Assembly: GCF_963665995.1 (NCBI RefSeq)
Contig: NZ_OY762512.1
Span: 1,798,001-1,862,000 of the forward strand
Direction of reading: 5' to 3'
Source: Pleurocapsa sp. FMAR1
GTDB taxonomy: Bacteria; Cyanobacteriota; Cyanobacteriia; Cyanobacteriales; Xenococcaceae
Length of the DNA stretch: 64,000 nt
In this document: piece after piece, positions 27,025 to 36,193 of the stretch
How the letters are laid out: each line of letters opens with the position of its first letter
How positions within the stretch are numbered: the first letter of the stretch is position 1
Notes under the pieces: model-generated
The model's database searches: none
What the model was told of the DNA's origin: nothing
The model's input: only the letters and a program-made list of their open reading frames with translations
Made by a program: the position numbers and the translations under genes

Positions 27025-28335
27025 ATGTTTACTATCCCTTGGAAAAGCATAAGTTATCTGGGACTAATTGCTATCTTAACTGGCTGTAACTCTCTGCCTG
27101 TCTCTGTTGCCGATTCTGCTACCGAACAAACACAGCCAAAAACAATCTCCACTGAATCTTTTACTCCAACTCCAATTAAAATTACGCTAGCTGATTTACC
27201 TCAGCCTTACGCCACCAATTCAGCTAGTAATTCTCCTAACGTCATTCCTGTACCAGATAATCCTGTGCTGCAAGTTCCTCCAGGATTTGCTGTTAATGTG
27301 TTTGCCGACAACTTAAAAGACGTGCGCTGGATGACTTTAACTCCTGAAGGAGATGTATTAGCGGTGCAGTCTCGACAGAATAAAATTACTCTATTGCAGG
27401 ATAAAAATAAAGATGGCGTAGCCGAAGTTAATCAAGTATTTGCCGATCAAGGTAACGGTTTAGATCAACCTTTGGGAATGAGTTTTGCCAAAGATTCCTT
27501 TTATGTTGCTAATACAGGAGAAGTCTTACGCTTTGACTATCAACCCAGACAGCTAAAATTAGACGGTACAGGCACAGAAATTACTAAATTGACCCCAGGT
27601 GGCTACAATCAACACTGGACTCGCAATATAGTTACATCTCCTGATGGCAATAAGCTCTATATTTCAGTGGGTTCGGCAACTAATGTTGAGCCTGAAGAGT
27701 TACCCCGTGCTTCAGTGCAGGTAATGAATTTGGATGGTTCAGAACGTTCTACCTACGCTTATGGTTTACGTAATCCCGTTGGCTTAGATTTTCATCCAGT
27801 TACAGGCAAGCTTTATGCAGCCGTCAACGAGCGAGATTTATTGGGGGATGACTTGGTTCCAGACTATTTTACTCAAGTTAAACAAGGTGGCTTTTATGGC
27901 TGGCCTTATGCCTATCTAAGTCCCGACTTACTCGATCCTCGCCGTATGCAGGGAAATAAAAGTGAAAAACCAGATTTAGCAGCCAAAACTATTACCCCCG
28001 ATGTTTTATTTCAGGCGCATTCTGCTGCTTTAGGAGTGCAGTTTTATGACCAACAAAAATTTCCCTCTAAATATCATAATGGAGCTTTTGTAGCCTTTCG
28101 TGGCTCATGGAATCGCGATCGCGGTACAGGATATAAAATTGTTTTTGTCCCCTTTGACAAAGACAATCAACCACTTGGTTACTATGAAGACTTTTTAACT
28201 GGTTTTTTAGTTGATGCCGATGCTCCTGATACCTTTGCTCGTCCCGTTGGTTTATTGGTTATGCCTGATGGCAGCTTACTTTTAGCAGAAGACGGCAATG
28301 GTCGTATTTATCGGATTAGCTATGTTGGTAAGTAA
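27025..28335 (+). CDS. Lipoprotein with PQQ-type sugar dehydrogenase (sorbosone dehydrogenase-like) fold
   Basis: 436 residues. The N-terminus is a lipoprotein signal with LTGC lipobox (cysteine at residue 21), and a proline- and threonine-rich spacer follows. The beta-propeller body has GFAVNVFADNLKDVRWM, NPVGLDFHPVTGKLYAAVNERD and FVAFRGSWNRDRGTGYKIVFVPF, typical of L-sorbosone dehydrogenases that carry PQQ. It is coupled to the FTR1 permease. In other bacteria such proteins act at the outer cell surface, so it may oxidise a substrate that helps iron or reductant supply; that is inference. Confidence 0.9.
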   Translation: MFTIPWKSISYLGLIAILTGCNSLPVSVADSATEQTQPKTISTESFTPTPIKITLADLPQPYATNSASNSPNVIPVPDNPVLQVPPGFAVNVFADNLKDVRWMTLTPEGDVLAVQSRQNKITLLQDKNKDGVAEVNQVFADQGNGLDQPLGMSFAKDSFYVANTGEVLRFDYQPRQLKLDGTGTEITKLTPGGYNQHWTRNIVTSPDGNKLYISVGSATNVEPEELPRASVQVMNLDGSERSTYAYGLRNPVGLDFHPVTGKLYAAVNERDLLGDDLVPDYFTQVKQGGFYGWPYAYLSPDLLDPRRMQGNKSEKPDLAAKTITPDVLFQAHSAALGVQFYDQQKFPSKYHNGAFVAFRGSWNRDRGTGYKIVFVPFDKDNQPLGYYEDFLTGFLVDADAPDTFARPVGLLVMPDGSLLLAEDGNGRIYRISYVGK

Positions 28336-28596
28336 TCAATTATCAACCTCGATAGTTCTTAAGAAAGTGAGGTCATACAAAGGCTTTAGCCACACGCGCT
28401 GCAACGTAACTGTTTCGCAGTTATTAAGTTAGATCAAACAATGGTAAAGTTGTTGCCGAAGCAACCACTAGAGATGCAACTTCTGCCGACAATCAGACTG
28501 AGGTTGAACAGACTGTTACAGCTCTAGTAGTAACTCAAAATCAAGTTCTCGTTCTCGTACCAATTAGCAGAAAATAAAATATTTAGTTTTAAAAAG

Positions 28597-29415
28597 TTAA
28601 ATGCTGCTAGGAAAACGAGTCAGGTTAGAAGCAGAAGCAGGCAGCACTGTTATATCTGTATCCGTTTCAGACGAATTAACGCTATTGTCAATTAATTCAG
28701 GATTAAAACGATAGCCCACATTTCTTACAGTCTGAATAATATGCGGTTGCCGAGGATTAAACTCGATTTTTTTGCGTAGAGAAAGCACATGAGTGTCCAC
28801 TGTGCGAGGGTTATCAATTGCTTCTGGCCAAGCACGCTGTAGTAATTCCGAACGGCTCAAAGGATTTCCTTCTGCTTGAGCTAAGACATAGAGCAAACTA
28901 AATTCTTGAGGTGTCAGTTCAATAAAATTACCTCGAAGCTCTACCCGTCGTTGTGCCAAATCTATTTTTAGATCTTTACACTCCATCGACAAAGGAACAG
29001 CATTAGTTGTGCGCATTCTTCTTACCAAAGCTTCTACCCTTGCCAAGAATTCCTGCATTCCAAAAGGCTTGGTCAGATAGTCGTCAGCACCAGTTTTTAA
29101 TCCCCTAACAATATCTTGTTCAGTATTACGAGCCGATAGCAAAAGAATCAGAGATTTCTGCTGTTCATATAGCCAGTGTGATAGTTCTAGTCCATCTCCA
29201 TCGGGCAAATCAGAATCCACAATGACCAATGCTGGCTGATGTTTATAAAAAGCATCTCGACCCTGTTGCAGACTAGCCGACTGGCTGACAGTGTATCCTG
29301 ACTGCTGTAAATGCCAACCTAATAGCGATCGCAAGTGAGGATTGCTTTCAACTATCGATATATGTGCTGAAATCACTTTTGCCTCATTAAATTTAGGGAA
29401 AGTTGCTATACGCAT
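28597..29415 (-). CDS. OmpR-family response regulator
   Basis: 272 residues. The receiver domain (about 18-130) has the phosphoacceptor Asp67 in IVDSDLPDGDG and the conserved lysine in TKPFG. The C-terminal winged helix (about 145-245) has the ELTPQEFSLLYVLAQ start and TVDTHVLSLRKKIE, then RNVGYRF. A short unstructured tail follows. No histidine kinase is adjacent. It resembles cyanobacterial regulators of stress and light response, but I cannot name the orthologue. Confidence 0.95.
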   Translation of the reverse strand: MRIATFPKFNEAKVISAHISIVESNPHLRSLLGWHLQQSGYTVSQSASLQQGRDAFYKHQPALVIVDSDLPDGDGLELSHWLYEQQKSLILLLSARNTEQDIVRGLKTGADDYLTKPFGMQEFLARVEALVRRMRTTNAVPLSMECKDLKIDLAQRRVELRGNFIELTPQEFSLLYVLAQAEGNPLSRSELLQRAWPEAIDNPRTVDTHVLSLRKKIEFNPRQPHIIQTVRNVGYRFNPELIDNSVNSSETDTDITVLPASASNLTRFPSSI

Positions 29416-29754
29416 AAGGCTAGCAGAGGCATTGAGAAGATTTTGTAGCGATGGTTACGAGGAAACCTGACTATCACCGCCTCGACAGTCCCGTCAAGCT
29501 CCCATTCGAGGATAAACCGGATGCCTACGGCATAGCTTATAAAACACAACCAATAATAATCGAAAATAATCGAGAAAGCGATATGCTATCCGTCAAGAAT
29601 TAAGCGATCGCACATCTTGAATTAAGAAAGTCAGTGAATGGTAAAGATGGTCTAGTAAGAATTTTGTTTGAACTTATGAGGATGCTTTTTTATGAATTAA
29701 CCAATGAGATTTGCAACAATAGATATTAAAGAGAAACTTTAAGAGCCAGGATGT
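29416..29754. other. Gap upstream of the response regulator, no intact gene
   Basis: 339 bp. It starts with a GC-richer block near 29460-29540 with a TGCCTACGGCA palindrome, then AT-rich sequence with a HIP1 site. No credible frame was found. The regulator's promoter must lie in the first part on the minus strand. Confidence 0.6.
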
Positions 29755-29988
29755 ATGAAACGGATTGTCTTGATTACGGGATTTGAATCTTTTAACGCTA
29801 ACCTTTATCGTCAGGCTGCGAATATAGCTACAGCCAGGTGTGAAGAGTTAGAAGTTATAGTTTCTAGCGATCGCGAAATTACTACAGATCCTAATAAAGC
29901 ATAAACTGCCTTTATCGGTCTAGCTAAAATATTCTTGAGCGATAAACATTTGCTGACTAAAATCTTAATCGTGCTAAAAAGTAATTAG
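29755..29988 (+). pseudogene. N-terminal relic of a ChlH/BchH-type magnesium chelatase subunit
   Basis: The first 49 residues from ATG 29755 (MKRIVLITGFESFNANLYRQ, then ATARCEELEVIVSSDREITTDP) match the start of a ChlH/BchH-type protein, followed by TAA at 29902-29904 and a decayed tail in the same frame to 29988. The rest of this 1,200-residue family is missing. This is a truncated and degraded paralogue and not the main chlH. A damaged GUN4-like relic lies next to it on the other strand. Confidence 0.65.
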
Positions 29989-30287
29989 TCATTTTAGATC
30001 CACAGGGAGAATCCACCAAAGACCAGGAAGTCCTCCTTTTTTTGCATCCTGAAAATAGTTAGGATCGCTGCATTTCTCTAGCAACTGACTATTTTGTTGG
30101 ATAGTAGTTTGCTCGCTACCGCCTGAGTCTTGATATATTTGTACCTGAACACTAAAACCAAAACGATTATCGCTCTACAGTAAGCCATAAACGATCTATT
30201 ACCTGTAATTGGCTACAGTCAATGTGTTTTATTTCATCGGGACGTAAATTTTCTATTTTTGTTTGACCAGCAATCAAAAAGAAGGAT
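29989..30287 (-). pseudogene. GUN4-domain relic with a frameshift
   Basis: Two minus-strand frames together give a GUN4-like sequence. Upstream part: IENLRPDEIKHIDCSQLQVIDRLWLTVER, ending in a stop near 30168. Downstream part in another frame: SDNRFGFSVQVQIYQDSGGS, ending in a stop at 29989-29991. These match the GUN4 core (IDxLWxxxSxxRFGFSVQxxIY). A frameshift of one or two bases joins them. GUN4 binds porphyrins and activates Mg-chelatase. I see only the core, with no intact start. Confidence 0.6.
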
Positions 30288-30555
30288 AACTAAGCTTTTC
30301 TGATAAGTAGCTAACTCCATGCTTTCTAAACATAATGTAGCTATTGTTATACTTGAGACTCTATTTTGAGATGTTGGAATTGCTAAGAGCAAGAATTGAC
30401 AAGTCGCAACAAGTATATGGAAGACGGGAGCGGAATAAATTGATTAAGTTATATTTAATCTAAATTCATCATTTATGAAGATAAATCCTAGTTTATTCCA
30501 AATTTGGGCTGGCAGAAATCTGTAATATGGCTCTGACAATGGTATTTAAAACAAT

Positions 30556-32001
30556 ATGAGTCCAAAGAAAGCTATAGGTCAACATCATAATTCCAGCCAA
30601 AAATGGTTGGCAATGCTAGGTATGTGTTTGGGAACTTTAATGTTTGTTCTCGACACTAGCGCGGTTAATATTGCTGTGCCAACTTTAATCAAGGCTTTTA
30701 ATACTAGTTTTGCGATCGCCCAATTAGTCGTTGTCAGTTATCTATTAGCTATCACTTCCTTACTTTTAGGTGCAGCACGTTTGGGAGATATTTGGGGCAG
30801 AAAACAACTGTACCTAGTTGGATTGGCTATTTTTACTATTGGTTCGCTGCTATGCGGTCTTGCGCCATCTATTTACTTTTTAATCGGCTTCCGAGTATTG
30901 CAGGGACTGGGGGCAGTATTTATTTCAGCTTTAGGTCCTGCTATGGTTACCGAAATTTTTCCCAGTTCAGAAAGAGGTAAAGCATTAGGCATTTTTAGTA
31001 CTGTTGTTTCCGTTGGCATAGCATCAGGACCAACAATTGGTGGTTTTTTGATCGATATATCAAGCTGGCGCGCTATTTTCTTTGTCAATGTGCCAGTCGG
31101 TCTTTTAGCAGGATACGTTGTCACCCGTTTTGTGGCTAAATCAGCAACTACTAACAAAGGTCAGAAAAGTTTCGACGTGGCCGGAGCAGTCATTTTTATG
31201 CTAACTTTAGTTGCTTTTACTGTGGGTATGAATCAAGGGCAAGATCGAGGTTGGGATAGTCAGATTGTGTTTATTTGTGGCGCGATCGCAGTTTTAGGCG
31301 CGATCGGTTTTATCGTTATTGAAAGTCGTATCGCTCAACCAATATTTGACTTAGGGTTACTTCGCAATTCTCAGCTAGCGTTGGGACTGTCGACCAAGTT
31401 GCTCGTATTTATTGTACTTTCGGGCGCAGTATTTGTTTTGCCTTTCTTCATTGAAAAAGCGATGGGCTATTCTATCCAAAAAACAGGCTTGTTGATGGCA
31501 GCGTCCCCCCTTTTAGGAGCAGTTTTTTCTCCCATATCTGGAATTCTAGCGGATCGTTTTGGTTCGAGGATCATTAGTCTGTGTGGATTATGTCTCATAG
31601 CAATTGGTTGTTATTGTCTGAGTACCTTCGATGCCCAATTAACAGATTGGGGATACATTGCCCGCGTTGCTCCCTTCGGCATTGGGATAGGACTATTTCA
31701 ATCTCCTAATAACAGCACCATTTTGGGAGAAGCACCCCAAGACAAAATAGGAGTTGTTTCAGGACTGCTGGCACTGTCTCGTACTGTTGGGCAAACGATA
31801 GGAGTTCCAATTATGGCTAGTCTTTTAGTTGCTTTTACGGCTGGTATAGCTTCTGGTCAGGCTACGGCAATAATGTCAGCATCTAAGTTAGCATTGATAG
31901 GCGGCATCAAGGCAACTTTTTTAGTGGCTACCGTAATCATGAGCTTGGGCGTAGTTTTAGCAGTAGTTGAGCTTCAACAGTATTCTTTTAAGAAGAAGTA
32001 G
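30556..32001 (+). CDS. MFS transporter, DHA2 (14-helix drug:H+ antiporter) family
   Basis: 481 residues. The N-terminal half has LDTSAVNIAVPTLIKAF, motif A-like LGDIWGRKQLYLVG and motif C GPTIGGFLI; about fourteen hydrophobic helices are visible, as in QacA/EmrB-type exporters. The substrate cannot be inferred. It is followed by convergent genes. The ATG at 30556 is the only good start in the region. Confidence 0.93.
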   Translation: MSPKKAIGQHHNSSQKWLAMLGMCLGTLMFVLDTSAVNIAVPTLIKAFNTSFAIAQLVVVSYLLAITSLLLGAARLGDIWGRKQLYLVGLAIFTIGSLLCGLAPSIYFLIGFRVLQGLGAVFISALGPAMVTEIFPSSERGKALGIFSTVVSVGIASGPTIGGFLIDISSWRAIFFVNVPVGLLAGYVVTRFVAKSATTNKGQKSFDVAGAVIFMLTLVAFTVGMNQGQDRGWDSQIVFICGAIAVLGAIGFIVIESRIAQPIFDLGLLRNSQLALGLSTKLLVFIVLSGAVFVLPFFIEKAMGYSIQKTGLLMAASPLLGAVFSPISGILADRFGSRIISLCGLCLIAIGCYCLSTFDAQLTDWGYIARVAPFGIGIGLFQSPNNSTILGEAPQDKIGVVSGLLALSRTVGQTIGVPIMASLLVAFTAGIASGQATAIMSASKLALIGGIKATFLVATVIMSLGVVLAVVELQQYSFKKK

Positions 32002-32155
32002 GGAGTACATATAAGTTTAGATTTTAAAGTCAGATTATTCAAGAAACTGATACGGCGATCGCGGCTAGAATTAAGGTAGAGCGATTGCATTTTTCTTGTT
32101 CCTGAAAGATGATTCCAGTGCTGGTTTTAGGGTTATCGGCTGTAGCTTACCAACC

Positions 32156-32950
32156 TCAGCCTAGCGAACCGCTACCAGAACCTTGGAACATTAGCCAAGA
32201 GAGAAAGAAATTAGATATAAAAATTGAAATCAAGGCTATAACCACTGCCGACGTTGTAGATTCTCCTACCCCTTTTGCTCCCCCTGTAGTAGTAAGACCC
32301 CAGTTACAGCCTACTACGGCAATAATTGCGCCAAAAATTACTGATTTAATTAGCGCAGCAGTCAAGTCCCAAATTTGCATGAAATTCTGTACTGAATCGA
32401 GGAAAATTGAATGAGGAATTTCGTACAAACTTTCGGCGATAATCAATCCACTAATTATGCCGAATACAAAAGAAACCACCGTTAACATCGGCAACATTAA
32501 ACAGCAGGCAATGACACGAGGTACAACTAAATAATCAATCGGATCGGTTTTTAAAATATATAGAGCATCAATTTGTTCTGTAACTTTCATGGTTCCAAGT
32601 TCGGCTGCAAAAGCCGAACCGATTCTTCCTGCCACAACTACTGCTGTTAGTACGGGAGTCAGTTCTCTACTAAGTGCTATGGCTAAAACCCCGCCAATTA
32701 TTTGAGTTGTGCCAAAATTTTGAAATTCCCTCGTTACCTGAATGGTAAATACCATGCCAATCGCAATAGAGGTAATTAGAGCAATGGGCAACGAGGCAGG
32801 TCCTACAGATACCATCTGCTCTAATGTGTTGCGAAAGTTGATCCTCTGGTGGATAAGATGAATCACTACTTGTCCCATCAAAAAGACTGCGCTAATTGGA
32901 CGCTCTAACCAAGATGTGATTCTGCTGCCCAAGTTTACTATTAGACTCAT
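32156..32950 (-). CDS. MlaE-family ABC transporter permease
   Basis: 264 residues with about six membrane helices. The MlaE/YrbE signature is clear: SVGPASLPIALITSIAIGMVFTIQ, LSRELTPVLTAVVVAGRIGSAFAAELGTMKVTEQIDAL, and LPMLTVVSFVFGIISGL. It belongs to the lipid transport system that keeps outer-membrane asymmetry or moves lipids to the thylakoid. The ATPase (MlaF) and MCE protein (MlaD) are not in the window. Confidence 0.96.
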   Translation of the reverse strand: MSLIVNLGSRITSWLERPISAVFLMGQVVIHLIHQRINFRNTLEQMVSVGPASLPIALITSIAIGMVFTIQVTREFQNFGTTQIIGGVLAIALSRELTPVLTAVVVAGRIGSAFAAELGTMKVTEQIDALYILKTDPIDYLVVPRVIACCLMLPMLTVVSFVFGIISGLIIAESLYEIPHSIFLDSVQNFMQIWDLTAALIKSVIFGAIIAVVGCNWGLTTTGGAKGVGESTTSAVVIALISIFISNFFLSWLMFQGSGSGSLG

Positions 32951-32973
32951 CGTTTAAGGTAATTTATTAAAAA

Positions 32974-32996
32974 GTTTTTAGTTTTTAGTTTTTAGT
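32974..32996. repeat. GTTTTTA heptamer tandem repeat
   Basis: Three units of GTTTTTA plus a partial unit lie upstream of the MlaE gene. This is a short tandem repeat remnant of the type seen throughout this chromosome. Confidence 0.6.
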
Positions 32997-33037
32997 TCGT
33001 AATGTGAGTACCAAAAACGAGTTTGGGTATAAGACGA

Positions 33038-33074
33038 GGGGCTGTGGGCGTAATCGCATTGCGCCCACAGCCCC
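33038..33074. repeat. GC-rich hairpin in the MlaE/glucosidase gap
   Basis: GGGGCTGTGGGCG pairs exactly with CGCCCACAGCCCC over a loop of about 11 bases. It lies in a 296-bp gap of otherwise AT-rich DNA, and has no T-run. It is probably a dispersed palindromic repeat. Confidence 0.7.
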
Positions 33075-33246
33075 GCCCCACAGTCCTACTGTGTCCCCAT
33101 TCACGCAAGCGTTTGAGACTATATTTGAACGACTAGCAAGCGTGGTATCCCCCGCAGGGACTAACGACTAACAATTACGGCTACGCCGTTTATTAATCAA
33201 AAAATTTTCCCAGTCTTCCAGCCATGAAGATATAACGCCTAATTTT

Positions 33247-35937
33247 TTATTTAGCATGACTTTTCTCAGCCCACAATTGAATCATGTGTGCCACTACTCC
33301 CGTCCAGCCAGTTTGATGGGATGCACCCAAACCCGCACCATTATTTCCATGAAAATATTCGTGAAAATAAATATAATCACGCCAGTGAGGGTCGTTTTGA
33401 AATTTTTCTATGCTGCCAAACACGGGTCGTTTACCTGAGTCATCTCGCAAAAAGATACTGGTCATTCGTACAGCCAGTTCGACGATAATTTGGCTAAGAT
33501 TTTTTAACTCGCCTGAACCTGTGGGAAACTCGACTTCAAAGTCATCTCCCAAATACTCGTAAAAGTTTTGCAGAGCTTCTAATAGTAAGTAATTAATCGG
33601 AAACCAAATCGGTCCTCGCCAGTTGGAGTTACCGCCAAACATACCCGAAGTTGATTCGGCTGGTTCATAGTCTACCTGATACTTAGTACCGTTGACGTTC
33701 ATCACAAAAGGATGATCTTTGTGGTATTTAGAAACCGAACGAATCCCATAAGGACTCAAAAACTCAGCTTCATCAAACATATACGAGAGCAATCTTTGCA
33801 ACTTATTAGATTGGCCATCATCTCTGGGAGTAGCGTAACATAAAGCTAATAATCTTTTCGCACCTACGCCTTCTGTTTCCATACAGGCAACGTTCTTTTT
33901 AAGATCGAGACGATTATGAATAAACCACTCTAGACGTTTTTTAAATCCTGATAAATTTTTAATTGTTTCTGGTTTTGCTACGCTTACTCCTAACAAGGGA
34001 ATTAGACCAACAAGCGATCGCACTTTTAACAGCTTTCTTCCTCCATCGGGAAAGTTAATTGCATCGTAATAAAAACCATCCTCTTCATCCCACAGTGCCA
34101 CTCCATCACCAACCTGATTCATGGCATCGGCAATATAGAGAAAATGCTCAAAGAACTTGCTAGCAATATCTTCATAAGGTGGTCGATCCTGCGCCAACTC
34201 TAAAGCAATTTGGAGCATCTTAAGACTGTAGGTTGCCATCCAGCTTGTAGCATCTGCCTGCTCTAAATTACCGCCTGTTGGTAACTCTTGAGAGCGATCG
34301 AATATACCAATATTATCCAAACCTAAAAAGCCACCTTCAAAGACATTTTTACCTGCGGCATCTTCACGGTTGACCCACCAAGTAAAGTTAAGCAGTAGCT
34401 TTTGGAAGATACGCTCTAAAAAGTCTTTATCTTTGCTTCCCCAATACTTTTCTTCCAAGGTATAAACTTGCCATGCTGCCCAAGCCTGGACAGGAGGATT
34501 AACGTCGCTAAATGCCCATTCATAGGCTGGTATCTGTCCACTAGGGTGCATATACCATTCACGAGTCAACCTAGATAGCTGTAGTTTGGCATATTCGGGA
34601 TCGAGTATAGCTAAAGGTATTAGGTGAAAAGCTAAATCCCAGGATGCATACCAAGGGTATTCCCACTTATCGGGCATGGAAATAATATCGTCGTTAAATA
34701 AAGTCTTCCACTGTGAGTTTCTGCCATTTTTACGCGATTGAGGGGGCGGGGCTGTATTTGGATCGCCCTGTAACCAGTCTTCGACTACGTAATAGTAAAA
34801 CTGTTTGTTCCATAACATACCTGCAAACGCCTGTCGCTGAACGTTGCGCTGGTCTTCGGGTATATCTTGAGGGGTCAGACTATGGTAAAACTCATCGGCT
34901 TCCTGTTTTTGTCGCTCGAAGACATTATCTATATCTGTAAAGGGATTTTCTAAAGAGTTAGAGTCGCACAGTCTCAACTCAATAGTACGACTTTCTCCTG
35001 CTGGAATAGATAGTTGATAATGAGATGCAAATTTTGTGCCAATATTATCTGGATTAATAGCATTGCGATCGCCATTTACTACATAGTTATTGATGCCGTC
35101 TTTGACATAGGGTGAAGCGTTATCTGTATTAAACAATAATTGATTGTTGGTTTCGTTTTCCGTAAACAGTAAGGGCGAACGACCGTTCGCCCTTACATTA
35201 GAGCAGTACAGCCATCTTTCTCCCAAACTAGGATGTGATGCTTCAATTACACTGTACCCATCTTTTTGAGCATAGACTTTCAATTTAGGTTTTTTTGCAT
35301 CTTTGTACCAAGACCAAGTGTTGCGAAACCAAAGAGTCGGTAGTATATGCAATGGTTTCTCGACCTCACCGCGATTGTGCGCCGTGACTTTGATTAAAAT
35401 ATCTTCATCGCTAGCTTTGGCATATTCAATAAAAATATCAAAATATTTATCCTCATCGAATACACCCGTATCTAACAGTTCGTATTCAGAAGCATCTTTC
35501 CCACGCCTTTGATTTTCCTCTACCAGATCGGCATAAGGATATTCAGACTGGGGATACTTATATAAATACTTCATATAAGAATGCGTCGGCGTATTATCGA
35601 GATAAAAATAATACTCTTTAACATCTTCTCCATGATTGCCTTGATTACCAGTCAAGCCAAACATCTTCTCTTTAACAATAGGGTCTTGTTCATTCCAAAA
35701 AGCTAGAGCAAAACAAAGACGCTGATGATTATCACAGATACCTGCAATACCGTCTTCTCCCCAACGATATGCCCTAGATAAAGACTGGCTATGAGGAAAA
35801 TATTCCCAAGCAGTACCATTTTCGCTGTAGTCTTCTCTGACTGTTCCCCACTGCCTTTCGCTAACATAAGGACCCCAACGAGTCCAATAGGCTTTACGTT
35901 CTTTGTTTTCTAGTAGTCTTTGCTTTTCGGCGTTCAT
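33247..35937 (-). CDS. MGH1/GH63-like glucosidase
   Basis: 896 residues. The family is the alpha-toroidal MGH1-type glycosidases (GH63-related): WGPYVSERQWGTVREDYSENGTAWEYF at the N-terminus, DLAFHLIPLAILDPEYAKLQL and GFLGLDNIGIFDRS in the barrel, NWRGPIWFPINYLLLEAL near the C-terminus. The likely reaction is hydrolysis of a glucosyl linkage. A palindromic repeat inserted in frame contributes NVRANGRSPLLF between WLYCS and TENETN. It has no neighbours of clear function and starts at ATG 35937. Confidence 0.92.
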   Translation of the reverse strand: MNAEKQRLLENKERKAYWTRWGPYVSERQWGTVREDYSENGTAWEYFPHSQSLSRAYRWGEDGIAGICDNHQRLCFALAFWNEQDPIVKEKMFGLTGNQGNHGEDVKEYYFYLDNTPTHSYMKYLYKYPQSEYPYADLVEENQRRGKDASEYELLDTGVFDEDKYFDIFIEYAKASDEDILIKVTAHNRGEVEKPLHILPTLWFRNTWSWYKDAKKPKLKVYAQKDGYSVIEASHPSLGERWLYCSNVRANGRSPLLFTENETNNQLLFNTDNASPYVKDGINNYVVNGDRNAINPDNIGTKFASHYQLSIPAGESRTIELRLCDSNSLENPFTDIDNVFERQKQEADEFYHSLTPQDIPEDQRNVQRQAFAGMLWNKQFYYYVVEDWLQGDPNTAPPPQSRKNGRNSQWKTLFNDDIISMPDKWEYPWYASWDLAFHLIPLAILDPEYAKLQLSRLTREWYMHPSGQIPAYEWAFSDVNPPVQAWAAWQVYTLEEKYWGSKDKDFLERIFQKLLLNFTWWVNREDAAGKNVFEGGFLGLDNIGIFDRSQELPTGGNLEQADATSWMATYSLKMLQIALELAQDRPPYEDIASKFFEHFLYIADAMNQVGDGVALWDEEDGFYYDAINFPDGGRKLLKVRSLVGLIPLLGVSVAKPETIKNLSGFKKRLEWFIHNRLDLKKNVACMETEGVGAKRLLALCYATPRDDGQSNKLQRLLSYMFDEAEFLSPYGIRSVSKYHKDHPFVMNVNGTKYQVDYEPAESTSGMFGGNSNWRGPIWFPINYLLLEALQNFYEYLGDDFEVEFPTGSGELKNLSQIIVELAVRMTSIFLRDDSGKRPVFGSIEKFQNDPHWRDYIYFHEYFHGNNGAGLGASHQTGWTGVVAHMIQLWAEKSHAK
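35169..35196. repeat. GTAAGGGCGAAC/GTTCGCCCTTAC palindrome inside the glucosidase gene
   Basis: A 12-bp perfect arm, 4-base spacer and matching arm. The related palindrome at 777-796 sits between era and moaD. Because this copy lies in the reading frame it must have entered without breaking it, adding the residues RANGRSPL or similar to the protein. Confidence 0.8.
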
Positions 35938-35999
35938 TATTCTTGCTCTATTGTTTTTCTCTAGATACTACTACTCCCTTCTCGCGCCTTCCCTTGCTA

Positions 36000-36042
36000 G
36001 GTCAGCATTCCCTTGCGCCTTCGGACGACGCGGGGTCTGACC
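36000..36042. repeat. Mobile palindromic repeat with GGTCAGC/GGTCTGACC ends, copy A
   Basis: 43 bp beginning GGTCAGC and ending GGTCTGACC. The core CCTTGCGCC and the segment CGACGCGGGGTCTGACC are shared, in reverse orientation, with the copy at 62946-63006 that interrupts the IS630 transposase. No target duplication is visible. Confidence 0.7.
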
Positions 36043-36043
36043 T

Positions 36044-36180
36044 CTGACGGCGACGCGGTGAGACAGTTGCGTTGCGGTGAAGCAGTTCGTTGGCGGGGTT
36101 CCCCCGCTTAAAGAAACTGCTGAACCCGAAGGGGGGTTTCCCCCGTTGAGCAAACTGTTGAACCCTTTAGGGGGTCGCTC
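36044..36180. repeat. Block of nested GC-rich palindromes
   Basis: Several hairpins such as GGCGGGGTTCCCCCGC and GAACCCGAAGGGGGGTTTCCCCCG. It fills most of the gap between the glucosidase and the dehydrogenase. It is much more GC-rich than its surroundings. A 60-residue minus-strand frame (35971-36153) across it is composed only of repeat sequence and is not a gene. Confidence 0.75.
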
Positions 36181-36193
36181 GCCTATTCCCTAA

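Noticed and set aside
28439-28577. Short frame with a VVAEATTRDATSADNQTEVEQ-type sequence
   Set aside because: It lacks a start codon in frame and no family could be recognised. It may be a relic, but it was not supported.
32109-32414. 101-residue plus-strand frame antisense to the MlaE gene
   Set aside because: It mirrors the MlaE coding sequence and has no independent protein signals.
35971-36153. 60-residue minus-strand frame in the palindrome block
   Set aside because: It consists wholly of repeat DNA that is GC-rich and palindromic; it is not a gene.
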